A stretch of 44,124 nucleotides of DNA from DASXRU01 sp039933315. GTDB lineage: Bacteria > Acidobacteriota > Blastocatellia > Pyrinomonadales > Pyrinomonadaceae. Made by a program: the position numbers and the translations under genes. Numbering within the stretch: the first letter of the stretch is position 1; every line of letters begins with the position of its first letter. Under the pieces are notes generated by a model that saw nothing but the letters and a program-made list of their open reading frames with translations, did not search any database and was not told the origin of the DNA. Below are positions 24,411 through 32,836 of the stretch, piece by piece. The DNA is taken from positions 1 through 44,124 of the forward strand of contig JBDTOI010000014.1 in assembly GCA_039933315.1 (NCBI GenBank), written 5' to 3'.

Positions 24411-27400
24411 TCACAATACGGTCACGGTGTTGTCGCTATAGTTGGCTACCACGGCCAGGCTGTTATCCGCCGCGATGGCGATGCTCATTGGTCTTCCGCC
24501 AACGGGAATTGTTTCCACGACCCGGCGCCCGGCGATGTCTATTACTGAGATGTTATTGTCAAATTGATTCGTCACCAGCGCGAACTCGCTGTCGGATGTG
24601 ATAACGATAGCCGTAGCGCCCCTGCCGACGTAAATCGGATTCGGCTCAGCCTGCAGCGTTGCGATGTCGATGACGGTTACGGTGTTGTCGCTATCATTCA
24701 CTACGAGGACCAGTTTACCGTCCGGGGTGGTGGCGATGCCCCAGGGATAACTGCCGACAGGAATCGTGGTTTTGAGTTGATGCGCCACAATGTCTATTAC
24801 TGCGACTTTGTTACCGCTGCTATTGCAGACGAACGCGAGCGAGTTGTCAGGCGTGATCGCAATGCCCAGAGTGTCAATCCCGAAGGGGATCGCAAACCTG
24901 GGCACACGTCCGGGAATGTCAATTATCGTCACCGACCCATCCCCATAACCTACCAGAGCCAGTTTGCCATCGGATGTTATGGCTGTGGCGTTGGACTCCA
25001 TCCAATTCTCGTGTCCGCCGACGGCAATCGCATTTGGTTCGGCTTTGCGCGAGCTGATATCGATTACGGTCAGAGTGGTGAAATAATTTGCCAGCACGAG
25101 TGTGCCGTCGGGTGTGACGCCAATGCTATGAAGTTGGGGCCCCACCTGAATGGTATTTGCCTCAACTGCGAACGTGCCCAGATCTAGCACCATTATGTTG
25201 GGACCGCTGTTACTCATTAGAAACGCGAGCGTGCCATCCGGCGTCATCGCGATCTGTTTGGGAGACTCCATAACCGGCACAGTGTGGAATCCCGTGAAAG
25301 TAATAGCGGAGAAATTCCAGGTGGCTTTCGCGTTTCCCTTTCTCGCATGGGCGGTAACGGACAGTTGATGCAGTCCTACTTCATTTGTGAGAAAGACAGA
25401 GTAGCCCTGGTCGTAAGTATCAAGTGGGACGTTGTCGGCGAGCAGCTTGCCATCCAGTTCAATCGTGCACTTGGCTGCTTTGTAAGACTTCCAGTGCAAA
25501 GAAACGATCTTTCCGGAGAGGTATTGAGTCAGGTAGGAGTTTTCCGAAACGGAGGGCACCTCCACCTGCACCGTGATCGTCAAAGTCGTCAAAATCTGGC
25601 GACCACCGGTGGCCGACGGCTCAATGACATCCAGCGCAAAGGTAGTGGTCTGTCCCAGCTTAGGCGACGTCACTCCCGCGATACCGTCGCTGCAGCTAAA
25701 GCAATCGTTGCTATTCAGACAGTCCTTTGGCTGCCAAACTTCAGTCGGATCGTCTGAGATAGTGCGAATGCTGTACGTGTAGTTCTTGCCCGTGTCGCTA
25801 CACTCCCAGCAGAGCAGCACGGTTTCATCCAGATCGTAAAGCACCGGCGGATATAATTCTTTTATGTTTCCTGAACTGTCAGTTTGCGCCGGGAAGAACT
25901 TCTTAATCGGAAACGTAGCAATATGTTTTTCCAGCGAGTAATCCTTGCCGTTTATGATCTTGCTGGATGAGTAGAACTCAGAGATTGTAAGGGGAACGAT
26001 CCCCACGTCGTTGTTGACCGTAATATTAAGTAGGCTGAAGGTAAGTGTGGTGGAGATTTCGCCCGATTCGCCTGCCTTAGGCTTAATGGTTACAACGCTG
26101 CCGGAGGTTGTGATCTGCCACGTGTCCGGGGTCGGATCGCCCTGGTCAAAAGTGGGTGAAGGAAGATTTGCATTGGTAGAAAGAATGTTCCCGCCGGCGG
26201 CACCCATCGGAATTTCGATCGTAAGTTCGTTAATGGTCACAGCCTGGGCGGGATTCTCGATCATTACATATAAATCGATAACAGACGTCGCGCCATCAAC
26301 GGACACGAGAATTGGATAAGGCTTCGGGGTAAAAGCGTATTTGAGCTCTAAGTTAGAATTGTCAACCAATGGTTTCTCCCTCTTATTCATTTGAAGAATC
26401 AGTTCATCTGAAGAATCAGGTACGAACTTCAACCAGCCCTCCTTAATTAGAGGGGAGGTCAGTGACAGACGCACGTTTCCGTCTGCTTTAGACAGCGCTG
26501 TCGTCGTATTGATCACGTGGTCAAACCACGACCAGGTCCCCTTGCTTTTCGCCGGTTGCGGCATGCGCACCTCGTCGGGCAAAGTTAGGAATGGACCGGC
26601 GCGAAACATATAGGCCATGCGGTTAAGGGCCGGCGTCACGAACTGATCCGGAACCTCAAGAGTAACCACCGGAAGCAGCCCGGTGAAAGCGTGCACACTG
26701 CCGCGCGGGTCCACCAGCATCGTCAGGTTGCACACCTGGTTCCGTGTTGGATCCGGCGAAGCAACTGTGTCGTCGATAAAACGAAGCATGACGTAGTTGC
26801 TTTGTTCATTGCCGCCAATTTGCTTGAAATAGTCGCTGGTCACGTTGGCGGGAAGATTCACCGAATTGAAAAGGCTGAACGTGCTGGCCGGCGTTTCTGG
26901 GCTGTCCAGGTAATAGCCGACCAGACCGTCATCTCGCAACACATTGCTGCCCAGCCGTATGGGCCATTGGTAACTGAAGACACCGCCGTCAACCGCGCCG
27001 AGTTGCGCCGGCGTTGATGCGTCGGGCAGGTTGTCCGGGGCATTGAAGTTAACATTGAACGTGTTCCACCAATCCTGATTGTAGAAGGGCCGCCCGCGCA
27101 GATTCAGTGACAACTGCGCGCGCACGATGGCCAGCGGCCTGCCAATGAGGACGGAGAGGTTTTGATCCTGGCGTGCCCCGCGCGGATTGATCGTCCAGAG
27201 CGTCTCGTCAATTACTTGCAGAAACCCGGAGAACGCCGCGCCGTCGTCGGTGCGGTCATTCAACTCCTGCAGCATGTTCCGCACGTAAGCGTTAGGGATG
27301 TCACTAATGCTCTGCGGCGCACTCGAATTGGTGGGATCAGGTTGCCAGACAGGAACATACTTGTCCTGAGCATGCAGCGAAAGATAAAGCTCGCCCCACG

Positions 27401-30323
27401 CCGTCCCGTCAGGCGCGTAAAGTGCCAGACTGCGATCGAGATGATTGGGAACGATCCAGCCGCATACCGGATTTGTGTCCGCCACCTGGTTGATGTCGCT
27501 GTCATGCCCGTCGTTTGAAATCAGCCGAAACGACAGTTGCGAATCCTGAATCGGTTTAGGCGGCAACTGAATCATGCGCGGGGTCGCGTCGCTGGAGGCC
27601 GGCAATCCGTTGGGAGTCGGATCGAGAGCAGTCGGCGCCTTCAGGCTACGTCCGACGATAGGATAGAAATACGTATCGGCCTGGCTGGTTTGCAGTTGGG
27701 GATTAGTACTGTAGTTGGCCAGCATCAGATTTATGGTGCGGCCAAATGCATCGATCACAGTCAACTTGTTGATCAGAAAGAACGTCCCGGCCATCGGCGC
27801 AAAGTCCCAGACCGCCGGCTGGTAGTTGTAGTGCAAGTCCGGGAAAGGCTGTGGATATCCGTGAGCGTAGTCGCCCAGTGCTTGTGTGATGTCACCCGAG
27901 GGCGCCACGTTTTGCGCGTGGCTGCGCTCGACCAGTTGCGCCATCATGCCGCTGAGCCGCTGCGAAAGGATGTCCTGGTTCTTGAAGTCCTGAACATAGG
28001 TTTCCAGGTCCTCGAGCAGATTTTCCAGGTTCGGATCGCGCAGCTTGTGCTTCTGCACGTATTGCTCCAGTTGATTCGCCAGCGTAAAAGAGAGCTGCGG
28101 CGTGATGAACGTCCGGCCAGTGAGCGTCATCTGCTGCGAATCGCTCTCGTCGAAGTTGTGGTTGGGACCGCCGGCCGTGGTGGCACCATTCCAAACGTAG
28201 TCAGTTCCGTTGAACTGCCAGTTCTGCTGATTGAAGGTACAGGCCGGAGGTGGATTGTTCTCGTTTGCAGGTGAACTATATGCGGGCTCTTTCAGGACGG
28301 TGATCTCCCAATCCAACAGCAGCGGAATCCACGGTTGTATCCACTCACTCCAGGCAAAAGCGACTGGCGCAAAACAATTTTCCGCAGCCGGTGTAGGAAG
28401 AGACTGCAGCGCCTGCCGGACCGCATCGGCCTGGGGATCCGCATTCCCAACGGGAACCGTATCGCCCAGGACGTCTTGCGCAAAAAGCCGGGGTGATAAG
28501 AAGAAACTCTCCAGCTGCAGCGCCTGGACGGCGTCGGGCAACAGACCGTTCGGATCGCTAAGCACAGGCACATGGCTCTGGATGTTCAGACTGCCGGAGG
28601 CACTGGCAGAATAGGTCGCGCCGCTGACGGTAAGATCGGAAACCGTCTGCGATGGCAGGCGGCACATCAACCCATCGACTGGATCAAAGTTAGTGGCGCG
28701 GCCCAGCCCGGTTACGAGAATGACCGGGTCATTCGCGGAATAGTATTGCGGCATGTTCAGAGCTTTAAGCTCCTGCGTATTTGCATTGATCAAACCAGGG
28801 AGCGTGGTTTGCGCCGCTTGAGTTTTGGCAGTGCGATCTGTCACCAGGTTCTGTTGTGCTTTGACCTTGCAGATGAGCCAGGATTCCTGTGCCGGATCCA
28901 TCCCCGTAGCATTGTTGCAAGTGGATCCGGTTCCCAGATGAAGTGGCAGTTGGGCGGAGAACCAATTAGATATTTCACCTTGCGGGTCGTAAAACGGAAG
29001 ACCATTCACCGCCTGCCAGCTGTTCTTCCACCACAGCGAGAACAAGTCCCACTGCATCGACTCCAGAAGACGTTGCTGCCTATCCAATTCGTATTGGGCC
29101 GCATTCAGACAGGCCAAAGCGTCTTGCTGCGCCTCAGTAACCACCGGCGCCGGAGTAGCTGTCGAAGCCGCGCGCTCTTTGGCAACTATCGTCCAGCGCG
29201 TGCCACCCGGCGACGCCCCGTACCAGTGCTGCCGGATTGCCATGTTCAGGGCTTCGGTGTTGCCCGGCTGGTCGAACTGTTCCAGCAGGTTGTACTGGAA
29301 GGCTTCCAGCAGGTCTGCTTCGGTTTGACTGTTTCGATCAAGACGGACGATGGCGGAGAGGGCATCAATTGCGGTGTTGCCTATCGCTACTTTAACGTTC
29401 TTCTGTATTTCGATCGGGTAGGTGGGCGCCGGCGGATTCTCTGCCAGACTCCAAACAACTGTCGACACCAGCGCGTGCACCAACATACGTTTGGGCAAGT
29501 TCGCGGAGCCGGCATAGACCAACCAATCGAAAACAAATTGAGTGACGGTCGGATCTGTATTCGCTTGCCACTGAAGCTGGTAGGTTGGCACATCCGGCCC
29601 GGGCGCATTTGGCTCAGGCTGCTGCAGCACCCATTCAAGGTCTGGATGATTTATTGGATCGTGAGTTGGATCCGAATACCAGCCGGCCACGTGATAAGTG
29701 AATTCCTGGGTTGCTGTTATAGGAGTAGTGTCATCGTTCTCCTTCAGATCGTCGTGAAAGGAGAAGACGTTATCTACTCCGGGCGAGAAAACTGAGAAAT
29801 AGGCACTGCCGGGGCCCAGCGCTTTGAGGAAGGGACTGGCTTGAGTCTCCAGGTTCTTCAGGCTGGGAACCAGTCTCAACGCCCGGCCAATGACGGTGGG
29901 CTGAGGAGTCCCGCTGCTACTTAAAGTATTGGGATCAACAAAAGGGCTGGTGCCGGTAGCGTCGGGGCCTGGTGGAGAGACGTGATCACTCTCCAGGATC
30001 CATGCCTTCACAGCCTGATCAGCCGGCGCGCCATTCTTAACTCGCACAATCAGCCAGCGATTTGGCACCAGGGGAAAGTCGGTGCCTTCGTCAGCTTTAT
30101 GCATTCCGTGGCGCAGGGCCTTTGGCAGGGTCCAGTGTAGATAGATACCCGGATCGGGTTGTTTGTCCGGCGCCCCGCCGAAGGGTCTTGGTTCCGGACT
30201 ATTGAATGACTGAAGCTGGGTGTAATCCATCTGGAAGCGAAGGAAGGGCGTTGCGGTGGCGGCCGTGGGATTAAGCACCATGGCATCGAGCTGGAGCGGG
30301 ACGAGTAGGTAGTTATCAGCCAT
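24411..30323 (-). CDS. Giant protein: ~1310-aa unknown family fused to a YVTN-propeller module (copy 1)
   Basis: A 1970-residue protein from the ATG at 30323 (MADNYLLVPLQLDAMVL), whose ATGGCTGA overlaps the stop of the gene before it. Residues 1-1310 belong to a family I do not recognise. Readable parts are GIYLHWTLPKALRHG and FPLVPNRWLIVRV near the start, a helical stretch at ~400-430 (EAQQDALACLNAAQYELDRQ), a second helix at ~485-525 before YYSANDPVILVTGLGRA, and a beta-rich end. Residues 1312-1970 are the same module as the two downstream genes: sandwich, Cys motif (WECSDTG ... DCLNSNDCFSC, ~1500-1546), Ig-like domain and seven propeller repeats. The join at 26386-26419 is a 17-bp tandem duplication that removes a stop. 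No signal peptide is seen. It is probably a structural component of a large assembly. Confidence 0.85.
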   Translation of the reverse strand: MADNYLLVPLQLDAMVLNPTAATATPFLRFQMDYTQLQSFNSPEPRPFGGAPDKQPDPGIYLHWTLPKALRHGMHKADEGTDFPLVPNRWLIVRVKNGAPADQAVKAWILESDHVSPPGPDATGTSPFVDPNTLSSSGTPQPTVIGRALRLVPSLKNLETQASPFLKALGPGSAYFSVFSPGVDNVFSFHDDLKENDDTTPITATQEFTYHVAGWYSDPTHDPINHPDLEWVLQQPEPNAPGPDVPTYQLQWQANTDPTVTQFVFDWLVYAGSANLPKRMLVHALVSTVVWSLAENPPAPTYPIEIQKNVKVAIGNTAIDALSAIVRLDRNSQTEADLLEAFQYNLLEQFDQPGNTEALNMAIRQHWYGASPGGTRWTIVAKERAASTATPAPVVTEAQQDALACLNAAQYELDRQQRLLESMQWDLFSLWWKNSWQAVNGLPFYDPQGEISNWFSAQLPLHLGTGSTCNNATGMDPAQESWLICKVKAQQNLVTDRTAKTQAAQTTLPGLINANTQELKALNMPQYYSANDPVILVTGLGRATNFDPVDGLMCRLPSQTVSDLTVSGATYSASASGSLNIQSHVPVLSDPNGLLPDAVQALQLESFFLSPRLFAQDVLGDTVPVGNADPQADAVRQALQSLPTPAAENCFAPVAFAWSEWIQPWIPLLLDWEITVLKEPAYSSPANENNPPPACTFNQQNWQFNGTDYVWNGATTAGGPNHNFDESDSQQMTLTGRTFITPQLSFTLANQLEQYVQKHKLRDPNLENLLEDLETYVQDFKNQDILSQRLSGMMAQLVERSHAQNVAPSGDITQALGDYAHGYPQPFPDLHYNYQPAVWDFAPMAGTFFLINKLTVIDAFGRTINLMLANYSTNPQLQTSQADTYFYPIVGRSLKAPTALDPTPNGLPASSDATPRMIQLPPKPIQDSQLSFRLISNDGHDSDINQVADTNPVCGWIVPNHLDRSLALYAPDGTAWGELYLSLHAQDKYVPVWQPDPTNSSAPQSISDIPNAYVRNMLQELNDRTDDGAAFSGFLQVIDETLWTINPRGARQDQNLSVLIGRPLAIVRAQLSLNLRGRPFYNQDWWNTFNVNFNAPDNLPDASTPAQLGAVDGGVFSYQWPIRLGSNVLRDDGLVGYYLDSPETPASTFSLFNSVNLPANVTSDYFKQIGGNEQSNYVMLRFIDDTVASPDPTRNQVCNLTMLVDPRGSVHAFTGLLPVVTLEVPDQFVTPALNRMAYMFRAGPFLTLPDEVRMPQPAKSKGTWSWFDHVINTTTALSKADGNVRLSLTSPLIKEGWLKFVPDSSDELILQMNKREKPLVDNSNLELKYAFTPKPYPILVSVDGATSVIDLYVMIENPAQAVTINELTIEIPMGAAGGNILSTNANLPSPTFDQGDPTPDTWQITTSGSVVTIKPKAGESGEISTTLTFSLLNITVNNDVGIVPLTISEFYSSSKIINGKDYSLEKHIATFPIKKFFPAQTDSSGNIKELYPPVLYDLDETVLLCWECSDTGKNYTYSIRTISDDPTEVWQPKDCLNSNDCFSCSDGIAGVTSPKLGQTTTFALDVIEPSATGGRQILTTLTITVQVEVPSVSENSYLTQYLSGKIVSLHWKSYKAAKCTIELDGKLLADNVPLDTYDQGYSVFLTNEVGLHQLSVTAHARKGNAKATWNFSAITFTGFHTVPVMESPKQIAMTPDGTLAFLMSNSGPNIMVLDLGTFAVEANTIQVGPQLHSIGVTPDGTLVLANYFTTLTVIDISSRKAEPNAIAVGGHENWMESNATAITSDGKLALVGYGDGSVTIIDIPGRVPRFAIPFGIDTLGIAITPDNSLAFVCNSSGNKVAVIDIVAHQLKTTIPVGSYPWGIATTPDGKLVLVVNDSDNTVTVIDIATLQAEPNPIYVGRGATAIVITSDSEFALVTNQFDNNISVIDIAGRRVVETIPVGGRPMSIAIAADNSLAVVANYSDNTVTVL
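26386..26419. repeat. 17-bp tandem duplication at a gene-fusion joint
   Basis: TTCATTTGAAGAATCAG and TTCATCTGAAGAATCAG lie head to tail with one mismatch. Because 17 is not a multiple of three, the second copy changes the frame. With one copy the minus-strand reading ends ...TCA-(A/G)AT-GAA-TAA. With two it reads on into the propeller module. Confidence 0.95.
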
Positions 30324-32826
30324 GCTGCTTCTGTCCTTCCGACTGCGGCGCCGCAAAAATCGCTTGTTCCGGGACCTTGATCATCTGCAAAGCGAAATCG
30401 CGCACCCTGATGGCCGGCGAGTTGGGCAGCTCCTTAGTTATACTGTCGAGCAATCCGCCGCTGGCGCTGATCTTGATGATGCGTGTGGCTGGATCAATTA
30501 CCGTGCTGCCGTCGATTGCGTGATCACTGGAAAGGAGCGCTCCATAGTTGCCGGGATCGACTGAGCGCAGGTACAAATAGTCGCCTTCGCCTGATGGTGG
30601 ATCCTCGAACCCGAACGCCACTCCTTCGTTAGGCTCATTAATAGTTACGACCGCCGGCACGGTGGGCCAGAGACAGAGCATGACATCGCTGGACAGGCGC
30701 TCCATGCGCAGCAGTTTGATATAGGAAGAAAGGTCAGGCTTGATGTTGCCTTTCGAGTCCACCGTGTAGTTGGCGTAACCATTGATCTCAAGCCCGGGCC
30801 AGCCGGAAACGACGGTCGATCGCAGCAACAGTCCGCTTAGGGACTCTTGATCAAAAGGAACACTACTGCCCGGAGGTTTTGTTTGCGCAAATGGTCCCAG
30901 CAGGTTGTCGCGCACCTGTTGCATGGTCGTGAAAGTCGTGTCCCAGATCAGGTCTTTCATTAAGTCCTGATACAGACGATCACGGCTGGATTCAATTCCG
31001 ATGCTCAAGGCCCCCTCGATCAGGGCGTCCAACCAGTTCGAATCAAGATAAAAGAAGCGCACAGATTCCGGTGGCAGCAGCAGAGCATTGGGCACCAGAT
31101 TTTCGAAGGGAACGCCATCCAGTAAATACAACTGAGCCAGCCAATCCGCTATGTCATCCAGTTCTATTCCGCCTACCTCTCTCACTGCTTCCTGCACTTC
31201 TATTTCCAACAACAGGTCGGCTACGGTTTGTGGATTGATCGGCGGCGAAGGCAAATCCGGATAAGCTGGAAAAGGAGCATCCGGCGGATCGGGAGGTTGG
31301 TCATAAAGCTTGGGCGCGATCTGCTGCGAGAACTGCGTGATCAAGTAGGTCATGAAGTCGCCCGTCATCGCGTAAGCTTTGATCTGATCCAGCAGGTCCT
31401 TTTCCGCGGCCGGGTCCGGATTGTTCGGATCGAAATTCTTCAGCGCAGCTATCTGGCTCTTACGTTCCAGAATCATATCGATCAGGCTGTGACCTTTGCG
31501 TTGCCAGTCCAGCAACTCCTGCCCGAAGTGGCCATTCGATAAAGCCAGCAAACGTCCCGTCTCCCATGCGACTGCGTAGGAGACATCGAAGAGGCCGCGA
31601 TCCTTGTCATAGATGAGCGCGGAAGATGCCGTGTCGAATGGTTGCCACCGGGCCGGATCGTTTGGTGTTTGCTGACTGGCGCTGATGAAGTTATTGACCG
31701 GGGTCGGCGAAAGCGGCCCGCGATACCATGCGAACGTCTGCACGCCCAGACGCGTTTGATAGCGCAAAGGAACATAGCCGCTCTGGATTGACCGATACGA
31801 ATACTGTGCGTCTGCGGAATCATCGAGGGGAGCGGAGACCGGCAGAATAAAAGATGTGCTCTTTGGAGTTGGCGGCCGCACGGTATTGTCCGATAGCAGG
31901 CCGTTCATCAGCTCCGCGAAACTTTCATTGAGTTCCGGGTGACAGGTGAAGGTCCAGCTGGCAAAGGAAATCATCCGCACGCGCGTCGCGTTTCCCAGTG
32001 GTGTCGTACCGTTAATGTAGTCGGCAAAACCTTCCAATGAGACCAAATGCACAATGTTTCGCTTGGGGGGTTGATCCAGCGCCGGGGCGGCGGGTAGGCG
32101 GTTGCCGACAATGACAGAGTACCAACCGTCGCCATTCACCCTGAGCACTTCGCTATCCTTGGCGGAAGCGTCCACCTGACGCACGTGGGCCAGGTATGGC
32201 AGATCAGTTTTCGCAGGAATGAGTGTGGTGAAGGCCGGCGCCGAGATATCTATGACTGTGCAGTTGGTTGATTGAAGGTAGTCGTCCGTTTCATACCACT
32301 CAGGTTGCATGTCAGGCCAAAGTATTTCGTCGCCGGAGTGACTGGCATGGAAATCAGCAGCCGGAATAATGGCAGACATGGTTTGATTGCGCGTCCAGGT
32401 TTGCATCTGGGGGATCAGCAGCAGCTTCCCGCTGTCGCCGGCGTTCAGTTGCACCTCATCTTCAGTGAAGAGCAGCAGCGCCATCCAGGGCGTCTGGTTC
32501 CCCAGCGTTTCGTCCGCGAAGACATCGCGTTCCCAGGGCAAGTCCTGCTTTGTCAGAACGACGTGAGGCAAGTACTGGTCGAAGATACCCAGTGCGTTGC
32601 GCGGCGGAAAGACGGAGAAGATGTCCTCAGTGGGCAAGGTGTAGCGGGGCCCCTGAACAGAGAAGGGTTGTGATCCTGCATAGCATTCGTCGATGGTGGT
32701 GTTGGCCGGGTTTACGCGTTGCGTGACATTGATGAGGTAGTCGCCAACCTCGAGCGTAGGCAGATAGTTATCGTAGAGGCGTATGTCGCCGGCATCCAGA
32801 CTGGCGCAATCATCGGGGGTATTCAT
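30316..32826 (-). CDS. 836-aa protein of unrecognised family, third gene of the operon
   Basis: I do not recognise the family. The 836 residues have no signal peptide or membrane helix. The N-terminal half is beta-rich (RYTLPTEDIFSVFPPRNALG, LPHVVLTKQDLPWER, TPWMALLLFTEDEVQL). The middle to C-terminal part is helical (DLLDQIKAYAMTGDFMTYLI; VADLLLEIEVQEAVREVGGI), followed by a beta end (AVVTINEPNEGVAFGFEDPP). The start has AAGGAC ahead that overlaps the TAA of the previous gene (10-nt gap). Its own stop overlaps the next start by 8 nt (ATGGCTGA). That coupling suggests matched amounts of this protein and the 1970-residue one, as for partners in one particle or complex. Confidence is in the gene, not the role. 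Confidence 0.85.
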   Translation of the reverse strand: MNTPDDCASLDAGDIRLYDNYLPTLEVGDYLINVTQRVNPANTTIDECYAGSQPFSVQGPRYTLPTEDIFSVFPPRNALGIFDQYLPHVVLTKQDLPWERDVFADETLGNQTPWMALLLFTEDEVQLNAGDSGKLLLIPQMQTWTRNQTMSAIIPAADFHASHSGDEILWPDMQPEWYETDDYLQSTNCTVIDISAPAFTTLIPAKTDLPYLAHVRQVDASAKDSEVLRVNGDGWYSVIVGNRLPAAPALDQPPKRNIVHLVSLEGFADYINGTTPLGNATRVRMISFASWTFTCHPELNESFAELMNGLLSDNTVRPPTPKSTSFILPVSAPLDDSADAQYSYRSIQSGYVPLRYQTRLGVQTFAWYRGPLSPTPVNNFISASQQTPNDPARWQPFDTASSALIYDKDRGLFDVSYAVAWETGRLLALSNGHFGQELLDWQRKGHSLIDMILERKSQIAALKNFDPNNPDPAAEKDLLDQIKAYAMTGDFMTYLITQFSQQIAPKLYDQPPDPPDAPFPAYPDLPSPPINPQTVADLLLEIEVQEAVREVGGIELDDIADWLAQLYLLDGVPFENLVPNALLLPPESVRFFYLDSNWLDALIEGALSIGIESSRDRLYQDLMKDLIWDTTFTTMQQVRDNLLGPFAQTKPPGSSVPFDQESLSGLLLRSTVVSGWPGLEINGYANYTVDSKGNIKPDLSSYIKLLRMERLSSDVMLCLWPTVPAVVTINEPNEGVAFGFEDPPSGEGDYLYLRSVDPGNYGALLSSDHAIDGSTVIDPATRIIKISASGGLLDSITKELPNSPAIRVRDFALQMIKVPEQAIFAAPQSEGQKQHG

Positions 32827-32836
32827 CGTGAGGTCC

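Noticed and set aside
27537..29795. Long plus-strand frames opposite the giant gene (245 and 407 codons)
   Set aside because: They are opposite-strand shadows of a well-supported coding frame, with arginine-rich, low-complexity translations and no ribosome sites.
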